Part shown: positions 8,405-16,675 of the stretch, piece by piece
How positions within the stretch are numbered: position 1 is the first letter of the stretch
Layout: every line of letters starts with the position of its first letter
Assembly: GCF_000746205.1 (NCBI RefSeq)
Contig: NZ_JQKV01000007.1
Span: 1 to 64,000 of the forward strand
DNA: 64,000 nucleotides
Source of the DNA: Halorubrum sp. BV1
GTDB lineage: Archaea; Halobacteriota; Halobacteria; Halobacteriales; Haloferacaceae
Reading direction: 5' to 3'
Position numbers and translations under genes: made by a program
The notes under the pieces: model-generated
What the model was told of the DNA's origin: nothing
Database searches by the model: none
Seen by the model: the letters and a program-made list of their open reading frames with translations, nothing else

Positions 8405-9532
8405 TCACTCCAGCCGGTCTACCACCGCCTCGGCGTCGTACGCGAGCGAGATCTCGCGGGAGCGTCCGCGGCCGTCCACGTCGGCGTACTCGGCGTCTAT
8501 CACGCCGAGCTGATCGAGCTTGTTGACGATCTCGGAGTAGCGGGTGTATCCGAGGCCGGTCGCGTCGTGGAACGCCTCGTACACCTCACCGGCGCATTTC
8601 CCGTCGTGTTCGGCGAGCACGCGGACGAGGTCGCGTTCGGACTCGGAGATACCCCGAAGCGACCGCGAGAGGTGGACGTGCTTCGATTTGTCGTACGCCG
8701 ACTCGACGTCGTCCGTGGAGATGGTCTTCGAGGCTCGCATCTCGGCGTTGAGTCCGGCCCGGCGGAGCAGGTCGATCCCGACGCGGAGGTCGCCGCTGTC
8801 GGCGGTGAGATCGGCGACGCGCTCCAGTTCGCCGTCGCCGATGACGCCGTCGTGGAAGCCGCGTTTGGCGCGCTCGGAGAGGATGTCGTAGATCTCCGCC
8901 GCGCCGTACACTGGGAAATACACCTCCTCGGGGCGGAACACCGACTGCACGCGGGTGTCGAGGCCGTCGATTACGTCGAGACCGAGATCGGAGGACACGA
9001 CGATGACGCCGATCTTCGCGCCGGAGTGCGCCTCGTGGGCGCGCAAAAGCGAGTAGAGCGTGTCCGAGGCCTCGTTCTCATAAAAGAGATAGTTCACGTC
9101 GTCTAAGGCGACGACGAGGACGTCGTCTTCCTCGACGAGCCGGTCCGTAATCTGGCCGAACAGCTTCTTGAAGGAGATCCCGGAGGAGGGGGGCTCATAG
9201 TCGAATATGCCCTCGAAAAGCCGCGAGAAGACGGCGTAGCGGGTCGAGTCGACCTGACAGTTGACCCGAACGGTCCGGACGTCGGTGCGGGTGCCGAGCT
9301 CGCCGAACAGCTTCTGGACGGCGGTGGTCTTGCCCGTCCCGGGCGGGCCGCGCACCACCGTGTTGAGCGGGCGGGAACCCCGGACCGCGGGGCGGAGCGC
9401 GTATTTCAAACTCTCCAGTTGGCTCTCGCGGTGCCGGAACGTCTCGGGGACGTGATCGATCTCGAAGACGGACTCGTCGCGGAACACCGACTCGTCCCAC
9501 GACAGCATGTCGCCGCCGGCGTCCCCGGTCAT
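8405..9532 (-). CDS. Orc1/Cdc6-family AAA+ replication initiator paralogue
   Basis: 375 residues from ATG 9532 (an in-frame GTG lies two codons upstream). Walker A GPPGTGKTT at about 63-71; Walker B is VVALDDVNYL, with DDVN instead of the usual DE. Sensor 1 (VIVVSSD), sensor 2/arginine region (DLRVGIDLLRRAG) and a C-terminal winged helix (KCAGEVYEAFHDATGLGYTRYSEIVNKLDQLGVI) are all present. Shorter than the Orc1 at 57350 and without its acidic N-terminal extension. No origin boxes or AT-rich element flank it, so it may be a trans-acting or regulatory paralogue rather than one tied to a local origin. Confidence 0.9.
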   Translation of the reverse strand: MTGDAGGDMLSWDESVFRDESVFEIDHVPETFRHRESQLESLKYALRPAVRGSRPLNTVVRGPPGTGKTTAVQKLFGELGTRTDVRTVRVNCQVDSTRYAVFSRLFEGIFDYEPPSSGISFKKLFGQITDRLVEEDDVLVVALDDVNYLFYENEASDTLYSLLRAHEAHSGAKIGVIVVSSDLGLDVIDGLDTRVQSVFRPEEVYFPVYGAAEIYDILSERAKRGFHDGVIGDGELERVADLTADSGDLRVGIDLLRRAGLNAEMRASKTISTDDVESAYDKSKHVHLSRSLRGISESERDLVRVLAEHDGKCAGEVYEAFHDATGLGYTRYSEIVNKLDQLGVIDAEYADVDGRGRSREISLAYDAEAVVDRLE

Positions 9533-9679
9533 GCCCACACCACGTCAGGCCGTCTACTTAATCGTTGCCCGCAGGGACGGTGAAACTGAAGCGGGCCGTC
9601 TGGAGGACTCATCGTCGGGTTTCCGGCGGGGTGACGTTCACTCTCGGGACGGTCTCACGGCCCGGAATCCCCGGGCAGT

Positions 9680-10789
9680 TCACTCGCGGTCGAGCGCGAG
9701 CACGTGCCGGGTCAGCGACCGGTGAACTCGGCGTTCGAAGGCGGCGTCGACCGTCCAGCCGGCCGCGCGCGCCTCGGCGCGCCAGTCCCTGTCTGCGATC
9801 ACGACCGCGCGGGGAGCGACCCGCGCGGCCTCCGCGAGCGCGCCGGAGACGAGGTCTGCGAGCTCGTGGCGAGCGATCTTCGACTGCCGGCCGTACGGCG
9901 CGTCGAAGGCGACCCCGTCGACGGCGTCGGCGCGCACCGGCAGATCGGTGGCGTCGCCGCGCGCGACGTGCCACGCGGGATGGTCAGCCCCGTCGTCGGG
10001 CGCTCGTGTGCCACCTCGGTCGCGCTCGTCACCTCGGAGACCGGCGGACGCGCCGAGGTACTCGCGGAAGTTCCGACGCGTCCCGCGGACCATCTTCGAC
10101 TGCGCGTCGCAGGCGACGACGTCGGCACCGACGAGTCCGGCCTCAAGCGGCAGCCCGCCCGTCCCGCACATCGGATCGAGGAGGGTGCGCCCGGATGCTG
10201 CACCCGCGAGGTTGGCGTACGCCCGGGCGTCCGCCGGGGCCATGCTCCCCGGCTGAAAGAACGGTCTGTCGGTCGGTTTCGGGGCGAAGTCGCGGTCGGC
10301 CTCGGTCGCCACCCATCCCAGCGCACAGACGGACGCGTCGCCGCCATCCGCACCCGCGACCGCCGCGTGGTCGGCGCGCTCGCCGGCGGCGAACAGCGCG
10401 CGGAGGACGTGGTCTGGGTCGTCGAGGTCGACCGCGAAGCCGCGGTCGACGAGGACGCCGCCGAGCGCGCGTTCGGCCGCGCCCGTCGAGACGCCGGTCG
10501 TGTTCCTGACGTTCCGAGCCCTGACGGCCACCGTCCCGGTCCGGTCGATCGGCGCGGCCTCCAGCGCGGCGACCGCCGCGTCGAGGTCGGCGTCGGTTCG
10601 GGCGACCGCCTCGTGGGCCGCGCGCGTGTACGCGAGCCGCCGAACCGGCGACGCGTTCGCCCCCCCGGCGCTGCCGAGGCTCCCCGCGCTCGCGATTCCC
10701 GGCGCGAGGAGGTCGACGCCGGCGGCCGCGGTCGACGCCTCGTACGCGGCGAACGCGTCCTCCTCGCCCGCGAGTTCGAGCCAGTACAC
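9680..10789 (-). CDS. tRNA (guanine-10-N2) dimethyltransferase, Trm-G10 type
   Basis: 369 residues from GTG 10789 (VYWLELAGEEDAFAAYEA, the usual family start); a TTG at 10816 is the alternative. The N-terminal THUMP/ferredoxin-like RNA-binding region covers about residues 1-150. The SAM-dependent methyltransferase domain has DPMCGTGGLPLEAGLVGADV and the catalytic DAPYGR (the family has D/N-P-P-Y; here Ala replaces the first Pro). It modifies G10 of tRNA to m2,2G. An insert rich in Arg and Gly (about 230-260) separates SAM motifs. It is followed by the Orc/Cdc6 gene on the same strand. Confidence 0.87.
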   Translation of the reverse strand: MYWLELAGEEDAFAAYEASTAAAGVDLLAPGIASAGSLGSAGGANASPVRRLAYTRAAHEAVARTDADLDAAVAALEAAPIDRTGTVAVRARNVRNTTGVSTGAAERALGGVLVDRGFAVDLDDPDHVLRALFAAGERADHAAVAGADGGDASVCALGWVATEADRDFAPKPTDRPFFQPGSMAPADARAYANLAGAASGRTLLDPMCGTGGLPLEAGLVGADVVACDAQSKMVRGTRRNFREYLGASAGLRGDERDRGGTRAPDDGADHPAWHVARGDATDLPVRADAVDGVAFDAPYGRQSKIARHELADLVSGALAEAARVAPRAVVIADRDWRAEARAAGWTVDAAFERRVHRSLTRHVLALDRE

Positions 10790-10840
10790 GCCACGGCGTC
10801 CGGCGGCCGGTCGCAAGAGCGTAGCGGTTCAGACTAGCCA

Positions 10841-10850
10841 CCTTTTTATT
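10841..10850 (+). promoter_or_regulatory. TATA box of the TBP gene
   Basis: Sequence cctttttatt, about 30 bp before ATG 10877. A TBP gene reading from its own strong TATA element is compatible with autoregulation, which is an inference. Confidence 0.7.
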
Positions 10851-10876
10851 CATTTCGAGCGTTCGTCGAACCAGTG

Positions 10877-11434
10877 ATGGCCGACCCGAAGGAGACGATC
10901 ACGATCGAGAACGTCGTTGCCTCCACGGGGATCGATCAGGAACTCGATCTCCAGCGCGTCGCGATGGATCTCGAAGGTGCCGACTACGACCCCGAGCAGT
11001 TCCCCGGGCTCGTCTACCGGACGACCGATCCGAAGTCGGCCGCGCTCATCTTCCGGTCCGGCAAGATCGTCTGTACCGGGGCGAACTCCATCGACGCCGT
11101 CCACGAGAGCCTCGACATCGTCTTCGAGGAGCTCCGCGCGCTACAGATCCCCGTCGGCGACCCCGAGATAACGGTACAGAACATCGTCACCTCCGCCGAC
11201 CTCGGCGAGGACCTCAACCTGAACGCGATCGCGATCGGCCTCGGACTCGAACACATCGAGTACGAGCCGGAGCAGTTCCCCGGTCTCGTCTATCGGATCG
11301 ACGACCCGGACGTCGTAGCGCTGCTCTTCGGCAGCGGGAAGCTGGTCATCACCGGGGGGACGAGCCCCGACGACGCGGCCGCCGCCGTCGACGTGATCAC
11401 CGAGGAACTGGACGGACTCGGCCTGCTCGGCTGA
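10877..11434 (+). CDS. tbp: TATA-box-binding protein
   Basis: 185 residues from ATG 10877 (preceded directly by an in-frame GTG). Two direct repeats of the TBP saddle are visible: IENVVASTGIDQELDLQRVAMDLEGADYDPEQFPGLVYR (repeat 1, starting about residue 9) and VQNIVTSADLGEDLNLNAIAIGLG ... EYEPEQFPGLVYR (repeat 2, about residue 97). Each is followed by the strand LIFRSGKIVCTGA or LLFGSGKLVITGG. It recruits TFB and RNA polymerase to promoters. Haloarchaea often have several TBPs; this is a full-length, canonical copy. Confidence 0.97.
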   Translation: MADPKETITIENVVASTGIDQELDLQRVAMDLEGADYDPEQFPGLVYRTTDPKSAALIFRSGKIVCTGANSIDAVHESLDIVFEELRALQIPVGDPEITVQNIVTSADLGEDLNLNAIAIGLGLEHIEYEPEQFPGLVYRIDDPDVVALLFGSGKLVITGGTSPDDAAAAVDVITEELDGLGLLG

Positions 11435-11528
11435 ACGCGCCGCGGGAGACACCCGAGTCAGCGGTCACGTCGAGACCGAGGCCGCGTTGAGACCGAGATC
11501 ACTTTTAGTGGTGGTGCGTACACCGGCC

Positions 11529-11903
11529 ATGAGCCTTCAGGCGGTTCCGCTTCAGGCGGTCACGCCGATATCGGTGTTGGGCACGACGCTCGTGTTCGCC
11601 GCGTTCCTCTCGGTCACCGCACACCTCGCCGCGCGGAACGTCCTCGGCGACGTCGACCCCCGGCGAGCGCTCTACATCGGCCCCCTTCCGGCGGTGATCG
11701 GCGTCGTGGGCGGGGCGTTCTCGATCACCGAGGCGCTTCTCGTCCCCCTCGCGCTCCTCGTCGACGGCGGTATGTTCGCGTGGAGCTACGACCAACCCCG
11801 CCGCGCGGTCGTCATGATGACGGTGATCCACGCGGTGATCACGACCCTCCTCGGAATCATCGTGCTCGGGATCGGCGTGCTTCTGGCGTCGATGCCCGGG
11901 TGA
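11529..11903 (+). CDS. Small multi-pass membrane protein, unknown function
   Basis: 124 residues from ATG 11529. About four transmembrane segments: ISVLGTTLVFAAFLSVTAHLAA, IGPLPAVIGVVGGAFSI, ALLVPLALLVDGGMFAW, and VIHAVITTLLGIIVLGIGVLLA. A conserved-looking loop ARNVLGDVDPRRALYIGP joins the first two. A TATA-like cttttag lies about 25 bp upstream. It follows tbp by 94 bp with its own promoter. I cannot assign a role; this type of short protein is widespread in haloarchaea. Confidence 0.75.
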   Translation: MSLQAVPLQAVTPISVLGTTLVFAAFLSVTAHLAARNVLGDVDPRRALYIGPLPAVIGVVGGAFSITEALLVPLALLVDGGMFAWSYDQPRRAVVMMTVIHAVITTLLGIIVLGIGVLLASMPG

Positions 11904-11979
11904 GACGGTGCCGGTGCGGTCGCAGCGTCGGCGCGGTCGCGGCCTCGGCGCGGTCACACCAGATGGCCGGCCCGTCGTC

Positions 11980-14196
11980 TCACGGCTCCGGCGGCGGCCC
12001 GTCGTACGCGTCGTGGTCGCCGTAGAAGTTCAGCATCGCGAACTTCAGCTTCGTCGGATCGACGTCGATCAGTTCCTCGCGTTCTTCGGGCGGGAACGAC
12101 CCGCGGACCGAGTACTTCCCCATGTCCGCCGTCGTGTAGCGGCGGTCGGCGAGAATCCGGACCCCGAAGTCGTCGGGGCCGCGGACGACCCGTCCGAGCG
12201 CCTGTCTCGTCTTGCGGATCGTCGGGACCTCGACCGCGTACGTCCATCCCGGATCGCGGCTGCGGCCGCGGTCGGCGAACGCCCTGCCGTACGCCGCCTG
12301 AACCGCCTCCATCCGGTCCGAGAGATGGGGATAAGGAACGCCGACGACGGCGACCGTCCGGGCGTCGTCGCCGTCGAAGCTCACTCCCTCGGCGAGCGTT
12401 CCCCAAAGCGAGGTGAAAAGCGTCGCGTTCTCGCTCGAAACGAACCGCTTGCGGAGCTGCTCTTCGTTCTCGCCGGGACCGTCGAGGTGGAGGTCGCCGA
12501 GGGCGACGGTCTCGGGCGTGCCGCCGCCTCCGCCGCCGGCTCCGCCACCCCCGCCACTGAGGCGCTCGTAGTACCGCTCCGCCTCGGCGTACGAGGGGAA
12601 GAAAGCGAGCGTGTTTCCCGGCGTGAACCGGATCGCGTCCCGGAGGAGGGCGGCCACGGTCGCCTGCGTCTCGGGATCGTTGCGCTCCGAAGAGAACAGC
12701 GGCGGTACGTCCACCGCGAAGGTCCGACGGTTCGCCGCGGGATACGCCATCCCGTACGCGATAGAGGCGGCATCGGACAGCCCGAGCACCTCCTCTGTGA
12801 CGTCGAAGGGGCGGAGCGTCGCGCTCATCAGCACCGACGCGGCGACCTCGTCGAACAGCTGTTCGGTGACCCGGCGGGGGATACAGGTGTACAGTTCCGC
12901 GCGGCCGTACACCTCCTCCGTCGCCCCGTCGCGGCGAACCGAAACGACTGGGTACTGTCCGAGCTCCGTTCCCTCGTCCATCCACGTCGAGACGAACCGA
13001 GCGGCCTGCAGCGTCTGTGACTCGCTGCGCGTCGTCGTCTCGCCGTCGCGGTAGCGCCGCTCGTACTCCTCGTCTATCGCCTGCCCGAGCTGGACCGCGA
13101 GCTCGGTCTCGGTGTCGATCCCCGCGCCCTCGTACCGGTGGAGGAAGGCGAGCGTGAGGTCGTCGCGGCGGTCGTCGTTCGCTATCGACACGTCCTCCCA
13201 CCCCTCGCCGACGGACTCGCGGTCGCCGAACCCGAGCGCCTCGTCGTAGGTCTCTGCGAGCGCGTCGCGGAACGCGCGGACCACGTGCTCGGCCGCCTCG
13301 GCGCGCGAGTCGTCGCTCTCCGCGAGTTCGTCGAGGGCGGCGTCGAGGGTGTTCTCGGTCAGCGTCCGGGTCGCGTGATCGCGCGCGGCGTCCTCGACGT
13401 TGTGCGCCTCGTCGAACACCGTCACGATCTCCGAGGGGTCGCGGTCGATCCACCGGAAAAACTGCTCTCTGATCTGCGGATCGAGCAGGTGATGGTAGTT
13501 ACAGACGACCAGATCAACGCCCTCCATCCCCTCTTTCAGCAGCTCGTAGCCGCACAGTTCGCGCTCGTCAGCGTACGCGTACACGTCCTCGGGCGTGCGC
13601 ACGTCGTCGAAGAGCCACGCGAAGAACTCCTCGGTGTCGCGCGTGAGGTTGTTGCGATAGTGCGCACAGACGTTCGCGGTCTCGTACTCGTCGATTTCGT
13701 CTTCCAGCTCGTCGAGCGCCTCCATGACCGACTCGCGCGCCTCGGCCGCGCTCGCGTCGCCCTCGCGGCTCTCGGCCAACAGTTCGCGCTGGCGGGCCTC
13801 CAGCTCGCGGACCTCGCTTTCGGTCTCGACGAGGTCCCGAGTGGTGTCTCTGAGCGTCTGACACTCCTGATAGTCGACGTCGATGTGACACATCGAGGAC
13901 TTCCCCTTGAACACGACCGCGCGAATAGGCTCCTCGCGCGTGATAGCGCGAGCGTCTTCGACGAACTGGCGCATCTGCTGGTGGACGTTGGTGGTGATGA
14001 CCACGGTACGATCGTGCTCGCGTGCGTGTTCGAGCGCGGGGACGAGCGCGGAGAGGGTCTTTCCCGTCCCGGGCGCGCCCTCGAACAGCACGTCTTGTCC
14101 GCGGTCTAGCGCGTTGGCGACCCTGTCCATCGCCTCGCGCTGATTCGGGTACGGCTCCTCGTACGGGAAGAACCGCAGATGCGCCGACTCTGACAC
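11980..14196 (-). CDS. XPD/Rad3-like superfamily 2 DNA helicase
   Basis: 738 residues from GTG 14196 (VSESAHLRFFPYEEPYPNQREAMD); the open frame extends upstream but without family sequence. Motif I EGAPGTGKTLSALVPALEHA, DEAH box FDEAHNVEDAARDH, and four cysteines between motif I and the DEAH box (MCHIDVDYQEC, NVCAHYRNN, RELCGYELL) that match a 4Fe-4S cluster domain. C-terminal motifs V/VI lie near LWGTLAEGVSFDGDDARTV and TRQALGRVVRGPDDFGVRILADRR. A glycine-rich loop (GGGGGAGGGGGG) sits in helicase domain 2. It unwinds 5' to 3'; a nucleotide-excision-repair or transcription-linked role follows from the family. Confidence 0.9.
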   Translation of the reverse strand: MSESAHLRFFPYEEPYPNQREAMDRVANALDRGQDVLFEGAPGTGKTLSALVPALEHAREHDRTVVITTNVHQQMRQFVEDARAITREEPIRAVVFKGKSSMCHIDVDYQECQTLRDTTRDLVETESEVRELEARQRELLAESREGDASAAEARESVMEALDELEDEIDEYETANVCAHYRNNLTRDTEEFFAWLFDDVRTPEDVYAYADERELCGYELLKEGMEGVDLVVCNYHHLLDPQIREQFFRWIDRDPSEIVTVFDEAHNVEDAARDHATRTLTENTLDAALDELAESDDSRAEAAEHVVRAFRDALAETYDEALGFGDRESVGEGWEDVSIANDDRRDDLTLAFLHRYEGAGIDTETELAVQLGQAIDEEYERRYRDGETTTRSESQTLQAARFVSTWMDEGTELGQYPVVSVRRDGATEEVYGRAELYTCIPRRVTEQLFDEVAASVLMSATLRPFDVTEEVLGLSDAASIAYGMAYPAANRRTFAVDVPPLFSSERNDPETQATVAALLRDAIRFTPGNTLAFFPSYAEAERYYERLSGGGGGAGGGGGGTPETVALGDLHLDGPGENEEQLRKRFVSSENATLFTSLWGTLAEGVSFDGDDARTVAVVGVPYPHLSDRMEAVQAAYGRAFADRGRSRDPGWTYAVEVPTIRKTRQALGRVVRGPDDFGVRILADRRYTTADMGKYSVRGSFPPEEREELIDVDPTKLKFAMLNFYGDHDAYDGPPPEP

Positions 14197-14377
14197 GAGA
14201 CTGAGTTCGGCGGCATCGGCTAAAAACGGTCGGGTGGCGGGGTGAAAGTGGTCGTGGGAGTCACCGCAGTAGGCACGGCGGGATCGAAGCCGAGCCGGTC
14301 CGGCACCCGTGTGAGCCGCCGAACGCGGCCGCGCACCCGACGGTTTAACACCGAGCGGGGACCAGCCGGAGTAACGA

Positions 14378-14878
14378 ATGTTCGACGAGATCCTCGAAAA
14401 GTTCGAGGGGTCACCCAGCCAGCAGGCCGTCATCCGCCTCTTCTTGGAGCGCGGCTTCTCGGTCAACGAGGAGGGGCGGGTGGTCTCCGGCGGCATCGAG
14501 ATCCCGTACACAGGGATCGCGCGCGAACTCGACGTCGATCGGCGCGTGGTCGACTCGACGACGGACGCGATCTTGGACGATCCCGAACTGAAGCGCATCT
14601 TCACGAACATCTCGTCAGTGCCGAGCCTGATGGATCTGGCACCGGTGCTTGATCTCACGGTGCTCACGATCGAGGTCGCGGCCGCCGACGAGGCCGGCAT
14701 CGTCGCCGAGGTCACCGGCATCCTGGCCGATCACGGCGTCTCGATCCGGCAGGTGCTGAGCGAGGATCCCGAGTTCACCGACGATCCGAAGCTGTACGTC
14801 ATAACGGACGCCGACGTACCCGGCGAACTGCTGGTCGAGATCCGTGAGCTCGGCTACGTCCGTCGGGTCGGGTTCTGA
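14378..14878 (+). CDS. Predicted amino-acid metabolism regulator with ACT domain
   Basis: 166 residues from ATG 14378. The N-terminal half looks like a winged helix (SPSQQAVIRLFLERGFSVNEEGRVVSGGIEIPYTGIARELDVDRRVVDSTTDAIL). The C-terminal half is an ACT fold (LTIEVAAADEAGIVAEVTGILADHGVSIRQVLSEDPE). This architecture matches the archaeal COG2150-type regulator. A TATA-like ggtttaac lies about 33 bp upstream. The ligand and target genes are not evident from neighbours (helicase, radA). Confidence 0.85.
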   Translation: MFDEILEKFEGSPSQQAVIRLFLERGFSVNEEGRVVSGGIEIPYTGIARELDVDRRVVDSTTDAILDDPELKRIFTNISSVPSLMDLAPVLDLTVLTIEVAAADEAGIVAEVTGILADHGVSIRQVLSEDPEFTDDPKLYVITDADVPGELLVEIRELGYVRRVGF

Positions 14879-14905
14879 GGAAGGCGGACGGGCCACGAGG
14901 AGGTG

Positions 14906-14942
14906 AGCGGTGGGTCACGGGGAAAGCGGTGGGTCACGGGGA
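14906..14942. repeat. Two 18-bp direct repeats, 19-bp period
   Basis: agcggtgggtcacgggga occurs at 14906 and 14925, in the 3' region of the ACT-regulator gene. Confidence 0.85.
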
Positions 14943-15082
14943 GGAGGGATCGCGGTTCGACGCGTGACCAGTTTCGCCAGCGAGTCTCGCCACGCGCCCA
15001 CCGCAAAGGCGTTCGATAGCTGTCACACCGACGAGCGATGACCACGCGCGGGATTTTTACTTTCACTAGGGTGTAAACCAGT

Positions 15083-15110
15083 CTTTATACCCGATGGCGA
15101 GCAAGGGAGG
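15083..15110 (+). promoter_or_regulatory. radA TATA box and Shine-Dalgarno
   Basis: TATA element ctttatac at 15083-15090, 26 bp before the ATG, and ggagg at 15106-15110 five bases before it. The two signals nearly overlap the same short leader. Confidence 0.65.
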
Positions 15111-15115
15111 CGTAC

Positions 15116-16147
15116 ATGCCTGAAGACGAACTCGAAGATCTCCCCGGTGTTGGCCCCGCGACCGCAGACAAGCTCGTCGAGAACGGGTTCGAGAGCTATC
15201 AGTCGATCGCCGTCGCGAGCCCCGGTGAGATGTCCAACACCGCCGACATCGGCGAGTCCTCGGCGGCCGACATCATCAACGCCGCCCGCGACGCGGCCGA
15301 CGTCGGCGGGTTCGAGACGGGAGCGACCGTGCTGGAGCGCCGACAGGAGATCGGGAAGCTCTCGTGGCAGATAGACGAGGTCGACGACCTGCTCGGCGGG
15401 GGAATAGAGACCCAGTCGATCACCGAGGTGTACGGCGAGTTCGGGTCCGGCAAGTCGCAGGTCACACATCAGATGGCCGTCAACGTGCAGCTTCCGCCGG
15501 AGAACGGCGGACTCGACGGCGGCTGTATCTTCGTCGACTCCGAGGACACGTTCCGGCCGGAGCGGATCGACGACATGGTTCGCGGGCTCGACGACGAGAT
15601 CCTCGCCGAAGAGATGGAGCGACGCGAGATCGAAGGCACGCCCGGAAACGAGGAGGCGATGGAGGAGCTCATCGAGGCGTTCCTAGACCAGATCCACGTC
15701 GCGAAGGCGTTCAACTCCAACCACCAGATCCTGCTGGCGGAGAAGGCCAAGGAACTCGCGGGCGAACACGAGGAGGGCGAGTGGCCCATTCGGATCGTCT
15801 GTGTCGACTCGCTCACCGCGCACTTCCGCGCCGAGTACGTCGGCCGGGGGGAACTGGCCGAGCGCCAGCAAAAGCTCAACAAACACTTACACGACCTGAT
15901 GCGACTCGGCGACCTGTACAACACCGCCATCCTCGTCACCAACCAAGTCGCGTCGAATCCGGACTCGTACTTCGGCGATCCGACCCAAGCTATCGGGGGA
16001 AACATCCTCGGACACGCCTCGACGTTCCGGATCTACCTCCGGAAGTCGAAGGGTAACAAGCGGATCGTCCGTCTCGTCGACGCGCCGAACCTCGCCGACG
16101 GCGAGGCCGTGATGCGCGTGCAGGGCGAAGGGCTGAAGCCGGAGTAG
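15116..16147 (+). CDS. radA: DNA repair and recombination protein RadA (RecA/Rad51 family)
   Basis: 343 residues from ATG 15116. An N-terminal helix-hairpin-helix domain (LEDLPGVGPATADKLVENGFESYQSIAVASPGEM) precedes a RecA core with Walker A GEFGSGKSQ, Walker B region RIVCVDSLTAHFRAEY, and the L2/DNA-contact region NQVASNPDSYFGDPTQAIGGNILGHASTFR. It forms filaments on single-stranded DNA and catalyses strand exchange. Full canonical length, no intein. It is transcribed alone; the downstream 460 bp are noncoding. Confidence 0.97.
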   Translation: MPEDELEDLPGVGPATADKLVENGFESYQSIAVASPGEMSNTADIGESSAADIINAARDAADVGGFETGATVLERRQEIGKLSWQIDEVDDLLGGGIETQSITEVYGEFGSGKSQVTHQMAVNVQLPPENGGLDGGCIFVDSEDTFRPERIDDMVRGLDDEILAEEMERREIEGTPGNEEAMEELIEAFLDQIHVAKAFNSNHQILLAEKAKELAGEHEEGEWPIRIVCVDSLTAHFRAEYVGRGELAERQQKLNKHLHDLMRLGDLYNTAILVTNQVASNPDSYFGDPTQAIGGNILGHASTFRIYLRKSKGNKRIVRLVDAPNLADGEAVMRVQGEGLKPE

Positions 16148-16612
16148 CCGGATATCGTCTAACACGCGGGATCTGTGGCTGAACAGGTATCTTTCTGACG
16201 CTTCGGATGAACGCATTGGTTCTTGTTCCGTTGTCGGGTTGACAAACGTCTAATTCCGTAGTCGGCGCATGAATCGGCCGATATCGGCCGATTCGGGCGG
16301 ATACACGCCGATCCGGCCGCACGCAGCGCCGATCGGCGGCAGATGCGGTCGGCAATACTCGCCGATAGCGGCCGCGCACCTCGTCGTGAGCCCCTCGATC
16401 GGTGAAACTGCGCGTTCATGTGTGATTTTAAACAATACGTTCGTCAGCAGAGAGCGCAAGAATTACCGAACAATCTCGCGATTTACGTCCTTATATACAA
16501 TTGATTCTGCAATAGATCGGACATCACCTGCATTATTTCAGATATTTCTTTAGTATTTCAACTCTAGCATTTATATAATTCCCATTCCCCGGATGGAAAT
16601 GTGATTCAGCAC
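16148..16612. other. Noncoding spacer radA to amt: palindromes, then a low-GC stretch
   Basis: 16271-16294 is a perfect 24-bp palindrome built on two copies of cggccgat. cgccgatcggcg (16327-16338) is a second perfect palindrome, and further GCCGAT copies occur near 16307 and 16370. From about 16420 to 16605 the base composition drops sharply to AT-rich, ending in a TATA element tttatata (16570-16577). I see no convincing protein: the 94-codon open frame across this stretch has no family-like sequence. Confidence 0.75.
16570..16577 (+). promoter_or_regulatory. Promoter TATA element of the amt region
   Basis: tttatata, predicting a transcript start near 16600, a few bases before ATG 16613 of the micro-ORF and about 70 bases before the amt GTG. 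Confidence 0.65.
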
Positions 16613-16675
16613 ATGAACACGAACGAAGCGCGTGACTCAACGGACGAACGGGCAGTAGGGGTGGTCGCCTCGTGA
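16613..16675 (+). CDS. Candidate 20-codon leader ORF overlapping the amt start
   Basis: ATG 16613 opens MNTNEARDSTDERAVGVVAS then TGA at 16673-16675, overlapping the amt GTG (16672-16674) as GTGA. No homology is claimed. Its position near the predicted transcript start suggests leaderless translation and coupling to amt, which is inference. It could be a chance frame. Confidence 0.35.
   Translation: MNTNEARDSTDERAVGVVAS

Noticed and set aside
9533..9679. Replication origin beside the Orc/Cdc6 at 8405
   Set aside because: No ORB-like box, no AT-rich element and only about 150 bp of spacer.
16269..16553. 94-codon frame upstream of amt
   Set aside because: Its repetitive Pro-Ile/Ala-Asp sequence just reads the GCCGAT palindromes and the AT-rich stretch; no start signals.
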